A stretch of DNA of 64,000 nt from the NCBI RefSeq assembly GCF_006715785.1, contig NZ_VFNX01000001.1, positions 3,858,501-3,922,500 of the forward strand, read 5' to 3'. The DNA is from Streptomyces puniciscabiei. GTDB taxonomy: Bacteria > Actinomycetota > Actinomycetes > Streptomycetales > Streptomycetaceae. The notes under the pieces are model-generated. The model made no database searches and was not told the origin of the DNA. It worked only from the letters and a program-made list of their open reading frames with translations. The translations under genes were made by a program, and so were the position numbers. Shown here one piece after another: positions 1-7,168 of this stretch. Numbering within the stretch: position 1 is the first letter of the stretch; each line of letters starts with the position of its first letter.

Positions 1-213
1 CAGCTCGTTGGACTTGCCGTCGATGTCCAGCGAGATCAGGACGTTCGGCGTACGCAGCGCCAGCAGCAGGTCGTGACCCGGCAAAGTCAGGTGCACCGGC
101 TCGGTGCCGTGGCCGTAGAGAACAACCGGAACCTTGTTGTCACGGCGGATGCGACGGGCCGCACCCTTGCCGAACTCGGTACGGGTCTCGGCGGCGAGCT
201 TCACCTCGGACAT
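1..213 (-). CDS. rplY: 50S ribosomal protein L25 (partial, N-terminal part only)
   Basis: The protein reads [19 protein letters not shown] and then [17 protein letters not shown], the N-terminal signature of the bacterial L25/Ctc family. These proteins bind 5S rRNA in the large ribosomal subunit; the long form in actinobacteria has a C-terminal TL5 extension. Only about 71 residues are inside the window and the gene runs off the left edge. The ATG at 213 has an AGGAGT-type ribosome binding site just upstream. It lies downstream of prs on the same strand, the usual actinobacterial order glmU-prs-rplY, with a strong hairpin between prs and rplY, so it probably also has its own promoter. Confidence 0.93.
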   Translation of the reverse strand, partial: MSEVKLAAETRTEFGKGAARRIRRDNKVPVVLYGHGTEPVHLTLPGHDLLLALRTPNVLISLDIDGKSNEL

Positions 214-316
214 AGTGATCACTCCTCGTAGGAACTCGGAACGGACGTGGTCACCCGGCCACGAACGGCCTGCTACGAAGAGCGCGTCGATAACGGACCG
301 CCGTACTGCACGAGTA

Positions 317-366
317 CGGCCTCCCTCGCCGAGCAACTGCAGCAGTCTACTCGGCAAGGGAGGCCG
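317..366 (-). terminator. stem-loop between prs and rplY
   Basis: Arms at 317-333 and 350-366 (CGGCCTCCCTCGCCGAG against its complement) pair at 16 of 17 positions around a 16-nt loop. No T-tract follows on the minus strand, which is common for Streptomyces terminators. It probably ends or attenuates prs transcripts before rplY. Confidence 0.65.
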
Positions 367-414
367 CACCCAAAAGGATCTTCAGCCGCCGCTAGCGCAG
401 GCAGCGCAGAAACC

Positions 415-1395
415 TCACTGCTCGTCGAACAGGCTCGTCACCGAACCATCCTCGAACACCTCACGCACCGCACTCGCAATCGTCGGAGCGATCGACAACA
501 CCCTGATCTTGTCCAGATCCCGGCCCAGCTCCGCCGGCGTCGGCAACGTGTTCGTGAACACGAACTCACTCACCCGCGAGTTCTTCAACCGGTCCGCGGC
601 AGGACCGGACAGCACACCGTGCGTAGCCGTGACGATGACATCCTCCGCACCATGCGCGAACAGCGCGTCCGCAGCCGCACAGATCGTCCCACCCGTGTCG
701 ATCATGTCATCGACCAGCACACAGACCCGGCCCTTGACCTCACCCACGACCTCATGGACGGTCACCTGGTTCGCCACGTCCTTGTCCCGACGCTTGTGCA
801 CGATCGCAAGAGGCGCACCCAGCCGGTCACACCAGCGGTCCGCCACCCGCACCCGACCCGCGTCCGGCGACACCACCGTCAGCTTGTCCCGGTCCACCTT
901 CTCGCCCACATAGTCCGCCAGCAGCGGCAACGCGAACAGATGATCCACCGGCCCGTCGAAGAAACCCTGGATCTGATCCGTGTGCAGATCCACCGTCAGG
1001 ATCCGGTCCGCACCCGCCGTCTTCATCAGATCAGCGATCAGACGCGCCGAAATAGGTTCACGACCCCGGTGCTTCTTGTCCTGCCGCGCGTAACCGTAGA
1101 ACGGCACGATCACCGTGATGGAGCGGGCCGACGCACGCTTCAGCGCGTCGATCATGATCAGCTGCTCCATGATCCACTGATTGATCGGAGCCGTGTGGCT
1201 CTGGATCACAAAGCAGTCCGCACCACGCGCCGACTCCTGATAACGGACGTAGATCTCACCGTTCGCGAAGTCGAAGGCCTTCGTCGGGACAACCCCGACA
1301 CCCAACTGCTGGGCGACCTCCTCGGCAAGCTCGGGGTGGGCGCGGCCGGAGAAGAACATCAACTTCTTCTCGCCGGTCGTCTTGATCCCGGTCAC
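415..1395 (-). CDS. prs: ribose-phosphate pyrophosphokinase (PRPP synthetase)
   Basis: This enzyme makes 5-phosphoribosyl-1-pyrophosphate from ribose-5-phosphate and ATP, feeding purine, pyrimidine, histidine, tryptophan and NAD synthesis in the cytosol. The 326-residue length fits class I enzymes. Visible motifs are the metal-binding DLHTDQIQGFF stretch, the PRPP loop VLVDDMIDTGGT, and an N-terminal SGRAHPELAEEVA segment. It starts at ATG 1395. It is 156 bp downstream of glmU on the same strand, and both genes supply nucleotide or UDP-sugar precursors, so co-expression is likely. Nothing is truncated. Confidence 0.97.
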   Translation of the reverse strand: MTGIKTTGEKKLMFFSGRAHPELAEEVAQQLGVGVVPTKAFDFANGEIYVRYQESARGADCFVIQSHTAPINQWIMEQLIMIDALKRASARSITVIVPFYGYARQDKKHRGREPISARLIADLMKTAGADRILTVDLHTDQIQGFFDGPVDHLFALPLLADYVGEKVDRDKLTVVSPDAGRVRVADRWCDRLGAPLAIVHKRRDKDVANQVTVHEVVGEVKGRVCVLVDDMIDTGGTICAAADALFAHGAEDVIVTATHGVLSGPAADRLKNSRVSEFVFTNTLPTPAELGRDLDKIRVLSIAPTIASAVREVFEDGSVTSLFDEQ

Positions 1396-1551
1396 AGCAC
1401 AGTCTCCTCAGAGGTTGTCTCAGACCAGCCGGCAGCTCGGGCGACCTCCGCGCCTGGGCATGAGAGGCCGAACCAGCTGGTAGGGGTGCGGGTGCACGCG
1501 TGCGGATGTGCACTTATCACGGTACGCCGTGTTTGGCGCACCCGAATCCGG

Positions 1552-3000
1552 TCAGTCCTCGCTCTCGCCCCTCCGGGACGCCGCCTCGGCCGCCTTCGCC
1601 GCCGCGCTCCCCGGACGCTTCCGAGCCACCCAACCCTCGATATTCCGCTGCTGACCACGGGCCACGGCCAGCGAACCGGGCGGCACATCCTTCGTGATCA
1701 CAGACCCGGCAGCGGTGTAAGCACCGTCCCCGACCGTGACAGGAGCCACAAACATGTTGTCCGAACCCGTCTTGCAGTGCGACCCGACCGTCGTGTGGTG
1801 CTTGTGCTCCCCGTCATAGTTCACGAACACACTCGCCGCCCCGATGTTCGTGTACTCACCGATCGTCGCGTCACCGACATACGACAGATGCGGCACCTTC
1901 GTGCCCTCACCGATCGAGGCGTTCTTCGTCTCGACATACGTGCCGATCTTGCCCTTGAGACCGAGCCGGGTACCGGGACGCAGGTACGCGTACGGCCCCA
2001 CGGACGCCTCCGGGCCCACGACAGCCCCATCCGACACGGTGTTGTCCACCCGCGCCCCCGCACCGACCGTGGTGTCCTTCAGCCGGCTGTTCGGCCCCAC
2101 CTCCGCACCCTCACCGAGGTGCGTGGAGCCGGTCAGCTGCGTGTTGGGGTGAACGAGCGCATCCCGCTCGAAGGTCACGGTCACATCGACCCAGGTGGAA
2201 GCCGGATCGACGATCGTGACCCCCTCCAGCATCGCAGCGGTCAGCAACCGGTCGTTCAGGATCCGGCGCGCCTCCGACAACTGCACCCGGTTGTTGATCC
2301 CGGCGATCTCCCGGTGATCACCGGCCACGGAAGCACCGACCCGGTGACCGGCCTCGCGGAGAATGCCCAGGACGTCGGTGAGGTACTCCTCACCCTGGCT
2401 GTTGTCCGTCCGCACCTTCTTCAGCGCGTCCGCCAGCAACTGCCCGTCGAACGCGAACACCCCGCTGTTGATCTCCCGGATCGCCCGCTGGGCGTCGGTG
2501 GCGTCCTTGTGCTCGATGATCGCGGTGACAGCACCCGTCGCGTCATCGCGGATGATCCGGCCGTACCCGGTGGCATCCGGCACCTCGGCCGTCAGCACGG
2601 TCACGGCATTGCCGTCGGCGGCGTGGGTCTCGGCGAGCTGCTTCAGCGTCCCGGCGGTGAGCAGGGGCGTGTCCCCGCACACGACCACGACGGTCCCGTC
2701 CACAGCGCCGCCCAGCTCCTCCAGGCCCATCCGTACGGCGTGCCCGGTGCCGTTCTGCTCCGCCTGTACGGCGGTCCTGGTGGCCGGGTCGATCTCGGCG
2801 AGGTGAGCGGTGACCTGCTCACGGGCGTGGCCCACGACGACGACCAGGTTCTCCGGGTCCAATTCACGGGCGGCGGCCAGCACATGGCCCACCAGGGAAC
2901 GGCCACAGATCTCGTGCAGGACCTTCGGTGTGGCCGACTTCATACGGGTGCCCTCACCCGCTGCGAGAACGACGACGGCTGCCGGGCGGATGGCGCTCAC
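1552..3000 (-). CDS. glmU: bifunctional UDP-N-acetylglucosamine pyrophosphorylase / glucosamine-1-phosphate N-acetyltransferase
   Basis: GlmU acetylates glucosamine-1-phosphate and then uridylylates it to UDP-GlcNAc, the peptidoglycan and amino-sugar precursor. The N-terminal half carries the nucleotidyltransferase signature VVLAAGEGTRMKS and the second half is a left-handed beta helix of hexapeptide repeats (GAGARVDNT, GPEASVGP, GTKVPHLSYVGD). I place the start at GTG 3000 (VSAIRPAAVVVLAAGEGT), giving 482 residues, the family length; the open frame extends to 3147 but the extra 49 residues are not GlmU-like. It ends 156 bp before prs. The C-terminal tail is Ala/Arg/Ser-rich, as in other actinobacterial GlmU proteins. 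Confidence 0.97.
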   Translation of the reverse strand: MSAIRPAAVVVLAAGEGTRMKSATPKVLHEICGRSLVGHVLAAARELDPENLVVVVGHAREQVTAHLAEIDPATRTAVQAEQNGTGHAVRMGLEELGGAVDGTVVVVCGDTPLLTAGTLKQLAETHAADGNAVTVLTAEVPDATGYGRIIRDDATGAVTAIIEHKDATDAQRAIREINSGVFAFDGQLLADALKKVRTDNSQGEEYLTDVLGILREAGHRVGASVAGDHREIAGINNRVQLSEARRILNDRLLTAAMLEGVTIVDPASTWVDVTVTFERDALVHPNTQLTGSTHLGEGAEVGPNSRLKDTTVGAGARVDNTVSDGAVVGPEASVGPYAYLRPGTRLGLKGKIGTYVETKNASIGEGTKVPHLSYVGDATIGEYTNIGAASVFVNYDGEHKHHTTVGSHCKTGSDNMFVAPVTVGDGAYTAAGSVITKDVPPGSLAVARGQQRNIEGWVARKRPGSAAAKAAEAASRRGESED

Positions 3001-3077
3001 GGGGTTGCCCTTCGGCTGTGGGTGAGTGGGGATGACAGCCGCAGGATACCGGGGTGTTACTTGGGGGAGGTGAGAGC

Positions 3078-3112
3078 GGGCCCTGACCGGGGGGTTTCGC
3101 CGGTCAGGGCCC
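3078..3112 (-). terminator. perfect 13-bp stem-loop downstream of tRNA-Gln
   Basis: GGGCCCTGACCGG at 3078-3090 pairs perfectly with 3100-3112 around a 9-nt loop. It lies just beyond the 3' end of the minus-strand tRNA gene and upstream of glmU, so it most likely terminates the tRNA transcript. Confidence 0.7.
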
Positions 3113-3133
3113 GAACCTAGGTCTTGTGTGCTG

Positions 3134-3209
3134 TGGCTCCCCCGCAAGGATTCGAACCTTGTCCTGCTGGTACCAAAAACCAGTGTGCTGCCAGTTACAC
3201 CACGGGGGA
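3134..3209 (-). tRNA. tRNA-Gln (anticodon TTG)
   Basis: On the minus strand the gene starts TCCCCCGTGGTGTAACTGG and ends CGGGGGA-G-CCA, so the 7-bp acceptor stem is perfect and CCA is encoded. The anticodon arm is CTGGT-TTTTGGT-ACCAG, giving anticodon TTG (codon CAA). The T arm is AAGG-TTCGAAT-CCTT. Total length is 76 nt including CCA. The 3' end of the gene at 3225-4091 lies only 15 bp upstream, so the two may share a transcript. Confidence 0.95.
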
Positions 3210-3224
3210 ACAGCGCTTCAGACC

Positions 3225-4091
3225 TTACCCGAGACGTGCCTCAGCCTGGGCCACGATTCCGTTCCACCAGCCTTCGATGCGGTTGTACAAGTGGGCGCTT
3301 CGGGCTACGCCGATGACGAGGCAGCCGTGATAGTCGTCCCCGGTGTTCTTGCGGACCGTCTTGGGGTTGTGCTTCTTCAGCGTCGGCTTGGCGAAGACCG
3401 ACGGATCGATGTCAGCCACGGCGGCCCAGAATCGGTGCGCGGCGTCCACGTCTGCCGACTCATGGATGAGTAACCGGAAGTTCAGTCGCTCCCTGTCCAC
3501 CTCCAACAAGTCGAGCCAGGCGAGGTACGTCCGGATCACCCCCGCGTCGCTGTTGACGAAGATCGCGCGCTCACGGCGGTCGTACGGCTTGCTCTTCGAT
3601 CCTTCCGCCCAGTAGAGCGCGGTGCCCACCATGAAGAGCTCGCGATCGCTGAGTTCACCGATCTCTCGCAGCGCAGCCACCTTGGTCTCCTCGCGCTTCT
3701 CCCTCTCTGTGGCGCGGCGCCTTGCGAGGCCCTCTCGCATGAGTGCCCGCTGCTCCTCCGGCGTGTACCGCGGCTCGGGCCTCGGAAGGTCCCGGACCCA
3801 GAGCGACACCGAACTCCGCGAGCACCCCAGCTCCGCTTCGATCTGGTCATAGGTCCAGCCCTGGAGTCGCAGCTCCCGCGCCTTTGCTCGGAGGTCGTCC
3901 TTGGCGTTCGGGCGCTTCGTCCACTCCGGCGGTGGCTCCCCCTTCACCAGCTGGTTGAGGATGTCGTTGTTGAAGATCTTCAGCTCGTCCCGGATCTGCC
4001 GGAGGCTGTAGCCGGCCCGCCGCAAGGCGACCGCCCGTTCCCGGAGGCCCTCGAAGTCGGCGTATTTGCTGTGTGAATGTGCCATGGGCAT
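3225..4091 (-). CDS. helix-turn-helix protein with a LAGLIDADG-like C-terminal half, TTA-containing
   Basis: The protein is 288 residues. Two HTH-like repeats are visible in the N-terminal half (AVALRRAGYSLRQIRDEL near residues 20-40 and ARELRLQGWTYDQIEAELG near 70-90), followed by SRSSVSLWVRDL. The C-terminal half (FMVGTALYWAEGSKSK, then NSDAGVIRTYLAWLDLLEVD) resembles a small family of HTH proteins with a homing-endonuclease-like fold; I recognise the pattern but not a function. It ends 15 bp from tRNA-Gln. Codon positions 3471-3473 are an in-frame TTA (Leu), so translation should depend on bldA. No clear ribosome binding site precedes ATG 4091 or the alternative ATG 4085. The base composition is slightly less GC-rich than its neighbours, which is compatible with acquisition. 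Confidence 0.75.
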   Translation of the reverse strand: MPMAHSHSKYADFEGLRERAVALRRAGYSLRQIRDELKIFNNDILNQLVKGEPPPEWTKRPNAKDDLRAKARELRLQGWTYDQIEAELGCSRSSVSLWVRDLPRPEPRYTPEEQRALMREGLARRRATEREKREETKVAALREIGELSDRELFMVGTALYWAEGSKSKPYDRRERAIFVNSDAGVIRTYLAWLDLLEVDRERLNFRLLIHESADVDAAHRFWAAVADIDPSVFAKPTLKKHNPKTVRKNTGDDYHGCLVIGVARSAHLYNRIEGWWNGIVAQAEARLG

Positions 4092-4202
4092 ACCGTCCGG
4101 GCGGAATGCGGCGTTCCGGGGTCGAACAGGAAGGGTTCGCCAGTTCGAGTGATTGCGGTGGGTTTCGAGGTCGCCCGGTCACGGAGTGTGGTGTGTGGAG
4201 GT

Positions 4203-4245
4203 CGGTGAAAGTCACCGGAAAAGGCGCGGGGGTCGCCCGTAGGCT
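4203..4245 (+). promoter_or_regulatory. candidate promoter and operator of the histidine kinase gene
   Basis: TAGGCT at 4240-4245 sits 6 nt before ATG 4252, the geometry of a leaderless Streptomyces transcript, and no ribosome binding site is present. Upstream, CGGTGA-AAG-TCACCG at 4203-4217 is a perfect 6-bp inverted repeat in the position of a -35 element or operator. Confidence 0.45.
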
Positions 4246-4251
4246 GGACGT

Positions 4252-5565
4252 ATGACCGTGACGGGGGAAGAGCACGCCAGGGGTTTGACCGGCCCGTGGT
4301 GGTGGGCCAGGTGGCGTAGTGCGGTGCTCGACGGGAGTCTCGCGCTGGTGTCGGCCGTGGAGTGCGGCGCGGAGGGGATTCCGTTCGCCCGGGATGCGGG
4401 GATCCCGGTGGCGGTGGGGGTCGTTTTCGGGGTGATCGCCGGGTCCGTCCTGCTCGTGCGGCGGAAGTGGCCGATCGCCGTCGTACTCGTGGCGATCGCG
4501 ATCACGCCGGCGCAGATGGGGTTCCTGCTGGGGATCGTCGGGCTGTACACGCTGGCCGCGTGTGAGGTGCCGAGGCGGGTCATCGGGGCGCTGGCGGGGA
4601 TGTCGCTGATGGGCACGGCGGTGGTGACGTTCGTGCGGGTGCGGCAGGACATGGCGCGCGGCGATCTGACGCTGGGTGACTGGTTCGTGCCGTTCGCGGC
4701 GGTGACGACGGCGCTCGGGCTGACGGCTCCGCCGGTGCTGCTTGGTTTGTACGTGGGGGCGCGGCGGCGGTTGATGGAGAGCCTCAGGGAGCGGGCGGAC
4801 AGTCTGGAGCGGGAGCTTCAGTTGCTCGCGGAGCGGGCGGAGGAGCGGGCCGAGTGGGCGCGTAACGAGGAGCGGACCCGGATCGCGCGTGAGATGCATG
4901 ACGTGGTCGCGCATCGGGTGAGTCTGATGGTGGTGCATGCCGCTGCGCTGCAGGCTGTGGCGCGGAAGGATCCCGAGAAGGCTGTGCGGAATGCGGCTCT
5001 GGTGGGGGACATGGGGCGGCAGGCGTTGACGGAGTTGCGGGAGATGCTGGGGGTGCTGCGGGCGGGGGAGGATCCGGTCCGGCGTGCTTCGGGTGTGCTG
5101 TTGGCGGCGGTGGGGGAGGCGGCTGCGGCGGCGGCTTCGCGGGTGGCGGAGGTGGACGGTTCGGTGGACGGGCCGTGTCTGTCGGAGCTGGAGGAGCTGG
5201 TCGGGCAGTCGGCGGCGGCGGGGATGGTCGTGGATCTGTCGGTGGAGGGGGAGGTGCGGTCGTATGCGGCGGTGGTCGAGCAGACGGCGTACCGGGTGGT
5301 GCAGGAGGCGTTGACGAACGTCCACAAGCATGCGGCGGGTGCGAAGACGCATGTGCGGCTCGCGCATCGGGTGTCGGAGATCGCGATGCAGGTGGAGAAC
5401 GAGCCGCCGCCGGAGCCGGGGTCGGCGTCGTCGGCGGGGTTGCCGTCGGGGGGGAACGGTCTGGTGGGGATGCGGGAGCGGGTCGCGGCGCTGGGTGGTG
5501 TGTTCGTGTCGGGGCCGACGGATGCGGGGGGTTTCCGGGTGTCGGCGGTGATTCCGGCGGCGTGA
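4252..5565 (+). CDS. two-component sensor histidine kinase (NarL/DesK type, HisKA_3)
   Basis: This 437-residue protein has about four to five membrane segments in residues 25-175 (for example VAVGVVFGVIAGSVLLV and VIGALAGMSLMGTAVVTFV). A short coiled coil follows, then the dimerisation/phosphoacceptor box TRIAREMHDVVAHRVSLMVV with His in MHDVVAH. The ATPase domain shows the N box ALTNVHKHA and the G box GGNGLVGMRERVAALGG. It should autophosphorylate on His and phosphorylate a LuxR-type response regulator, but no response regulator gene is adjacent, so it is an orphan here. The ligand cannot be inferred. The start is ATG 4252, probably leaderless. Confidence 0.9.
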   Translation: MTVTGEEHARGLTGPWWWARWRSAVLDGSLALVSAVECGAEGIPFARDAGIPVAVGVVFGVIAGSVLLVRRKWPIAVVLVAIAITPAQMGFLLGIVGLYTLAACEVPRRVIGALAGMSLMGTAVVTFVRVRQDMARGDLTLGDWFVPFAAVTTALGLTAPPVLLGLYVGARRRLMESLRERADSLERELQLLAERAEERAEWARNEERTRIAREMHDVVAHRVSLMVVHAAALQAVARKDPEKAVRNAALVGDMGRQALTELREMLGVLRAGEDPVRRASGVLLAAVGEAAAAAASRVAEVDGSVDGPCLSELEELVGQSAAAGMVVDLSVEGEVRSYAAVVEQTAYRVVQEALTNVHKHAAGAKTHVRLAHRVSEIAMQVENEPPPEPGSASSAGLPSGGNGLVGMRERVAALGGVFVSGPTDAGGFRVSAVIPAA

Positions 5566-5729
5566 GCCGGTTCCTCATGGTCGGCCGGTTTTCCCGTGGG
5601 TCGGCCGGTTTCCTCGTGGGTCGGCCGGTTTCCTCGTGGGTCGGCCGGTTCTCCCGTGGGCCGGCCGGTTTCCTCGTGGGTCGGCCGGTTTCCTCGTGGG
5701 TCGGCCGGTTCTCCCGTGGGCCGGCCGGC
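5566..5729. repeat. 20-bp tandem repeat array between convergent genes
   Basis: Seven complete 20-bp units run from 5581 to 5720, with partial units on both sides. The consensus unit is TCGGCCGGTTTCCTCGTGGG. Variant bases recur every third unit (CTCCCG in units at 5641 and 5701, CCGGCC in the units at 5661 and 5721), so there is a 60-bp higher-order period. Each unit contains the palindrome CGGCCG or CCGGCCGG. The array sits exactly between the end of the kinase gene and the end of the convergent SUKH-3 gene. Confidence 0.9.
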
Positions 5730-5752
5730 GGCGTGTGGCTGCCGTGCGTGGG

Positions 5753-6283
5753 TCAGCCGGCGGTGAGTCGTACCGGCTGGATGCCTGTGATGAGGGTGGC
5801 GAGGGCGTGGTCGATGTCGGGGCCGACGTACCAGTCGCCGGTGTGGTCGAGGGTGTAGACGCGGCCTTCGGTGTCGATGGCGAGGACGGCGGTGGTGTCG
5901 GCCTCCTCGCCGAGGGGGCAGAGTTCGGTGGCGAGGGCGCGGCCGAGGTCGCCGAGGGTGCGGGCGTGGTGGAGGCCGTGGAGGGGGTCGAGGTGGAGGG
6001 TGGCGGGGGCGATCTGGCGGCCGGGGCCGCCGGGGGTGATGGTGAGGCCGCCGAATTCGGCCCAGGCTTCGACGGCGGCGGGGAAGACGGTGTGCCGGTG
6101 GCCGGCGGGTGAGGTGTGTTCGCGCAGGGTGTCGGCCCAGATTTCCGCCTGTTTTATGTCCCAGCGTCCGGGTTGCCAGCCGGCGGCGCGCAGGGCGGCG
6201 TCGACGAGTACGGGGAAGCGGGATGGGGGTCCCCCCGGTCGCGCGGAGCCGAGACTGGGGGAGGAGGTGCGGTCGGCGTGCAT
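5753..6283 (-). CDS. SUKH-3 family immunity-type protein
   Basis: This 176-residue protein fits the SUKH-3 pattern seen in Streptomyces: an N-terminal LVDAALRAAGWQPGRW segment, EAWAEFGGLTI, LGEEADTTAVLAIDTEGRVY, then DWYVGPDIDHALATLI. SUKH proteins (SMI1/KNR4 superfamily) are typically immunity proteins that neutralise nuclease or deaminase toxins. It lies 52 bp downstream of a YwqJ-type deaminase on the same strand, the toxin-then-immunity order. No signal peptide is present. Residues about 8-21 are encoded by a dispersed Streptomyces repeat (6224-6263), so the true N terminus may be an accretion. The start is ATG 6283. Confidence 0.78.
   Translation of the reverse strand: MHADRTSSPSLGSARPGGPPSRFPVLVDAALRAAGWQPGRWDIKQAEIWADTLREHTSPAGHRHTVFPAAVEAWAEFGGLTITPGGPGRQIAPATLHLDPLHGLHHARTLGDLGRALATELCPLGEEADTTAVLAIDTEGRVYTLDHTGDWYVGPDIDHALATLITGIQPVRLTAG
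6224..6263. repeat. dispersed Streptomyces GGGGGTCCCCC-type repeat inside coding sequence
   Basis: The segment begins TGGGGGTCCCCCC and ends GAGACTGGGGGAGG, with a GGTCGCGCGGAGCC middle. It closely matches a short intergenic element that is very common in Streptomyces genomes (recalled, not searched). Here it lies inside the 5' end of the SUKH-3 frame and is translated as SPSLGSARPGGPPSRF. Confidence 0.6.
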
Positions 6284-6335
6284 CGGCCCTTCGTTCGTCG
6301 AGCTTGCTGGGTGTTACTGGTGTTGACGGGGGCTG

Positions 6336-6848
6336 TCAGCCGTCGGTTGCCGTGGGGTCGACGATGCGGACGCCGAAGTGGGCGCTGAGGGCGGTGCAGG
6401 CGCGGCAGGGGGTGGCGAAGCTGCCGTGGAGGGGGTCGCCGTCCTCGCGTATGCGGCGGGTGGTGAGTTTGGCGTGTTTGAGGGCTTTGCGGGCTTCGCC
6501 GTTGGTCATGGGTTTGCGGGCGGCGCGTTTGCTGCGGGCTGCGTCGGCGGTGGTGAGGTGCCGGGAGATGAGGATGGTTTCGGCGCAGCGGCCGGTGAAG
6601 CGGTCGCGTTCACCGCTGGTGAGGGTGTCGAGGAAGTCCTGGACGAGGGGGTGCAGGGGCGGGGGCTGGTCGCTGCGGGCGGCGGTGCCGGTGAGGGTGG
6701 TGCCGCGGACGGAGAGGGCGGCGGCGATGGTGGGCAGGATGCCGTCGCGGCGGTGGCGGAGGGTGGGGGCGGGCGTGTCGGTGCCGCTCCAGCCGATGCG
6801 TGGGTCGCCGGCCCGCACGTCGGTACCTCCGGTTCGCAAGGTATTCAT
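6336..6848 (-). CDS. YwqJ-related deaminase domain protein
   Basis: The 170-residue protein carries the zinc deaminase signature: C88-A89-E90 in FTGRCAETILISRHL and P147-C148-R149-A150-C151 in ATPCRACTALS. This fits the YwqJ-type branch of the nucleic-acid/nucleotide deaminase superfamily found in polymorphic toxins. The rest is a short non-secreted N-terminal region, so it resembles a free-standing or domesticated toxin domain without a delivery module. It starts at ATG 6848 behind a purine-rich leader and is followed 52 bp later by the SUKH-3 gene, a likely immunity partner. The natural substrate is unknown. Confidence 0.75.
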   Translation of the reverse strand: MNTLRTGGTDVRAGDPRIGWSGTDTPAPTLRHRRDGILPTIAAALSVRGTTLTGTAARSDQPPPLHPLVQDFLDTLTSGERDRFTGRCAETILISRHLTTADAARSKRAARKPMTNGEARKALKHAKLTTRRIREDGDPLHGSFATPCRACTALSAHFGVRIVDPTATDG

Positions 6849-7000
6849 GATCGTTTTCCCCTCCCCGGGCGTTCCCCGGCTTCCCCCGAAGGACACAGGG
6901 TGCCAAATGCCGTGGCGGGTGGGGAAGCTGGGGCGGTGCGACACACCCTGTTCGGGGCTGGTCGTCACGGTGGGGTGACGGCTGGTCACGGAGGTGGCAG

Positions 7001-7073
7001 GTGGTTGCCCGCGGGAGGCGGAGGGTGGTTGGCCGCGGGATGCGGAGGGGTGGTTTCCGCGGGGTGCGGTGGG
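7001..7073. repeat. three imperfect 24-bp direct repeats upstream of the HNH-SUKH gene
   Basis: Copies begin GTGGTT at 7001, 7025 and 7050 and each continues with a CCGCGGG core and a GCGGAGG or GCGGTGG tail. They fill the part of the 6849-7168 divergent intergenic region nearest the plus-strand toxin/immunity genes. They may be regulatory or a simple slippage product. Confidence 0.6.
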
Positions 7074-7168
7074 CCGGTGACCGGGGTGCGTGTACCGCAT
7101 AGGCTGTCGGCATCCGCGATCGACACCGCCATTCGAGGCCAGAGAGAACGCCGCAGGGGGCTACCGCC

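Noticed and set aside
1236..1250. TTA trinucleotides in prs, glmU, the symporter, rpfC and other genes
   Set aside because: Checked against the reading frames; they span codon boundaries (for example CGT-TAT, GGT-TAC) and are not TTA codons.
247..3120. 957-codon open frame on the plus strand
   Set aside because: It is antisense to prs and glmU, Arg/His-rich, and arises from high GC in the third codon position of the true genes.
3134..3209. tRNA-Gln as an integration site of a mobile element
   Set aside because: No integrase and no duplicated tRNA 3' end was seen downstream; the adjacent gene only hints at mobility.
5581..5720. CRISPR array
   Set aside because: The 20-bp units are contiguous with no variable spacers and no cas genes are present.
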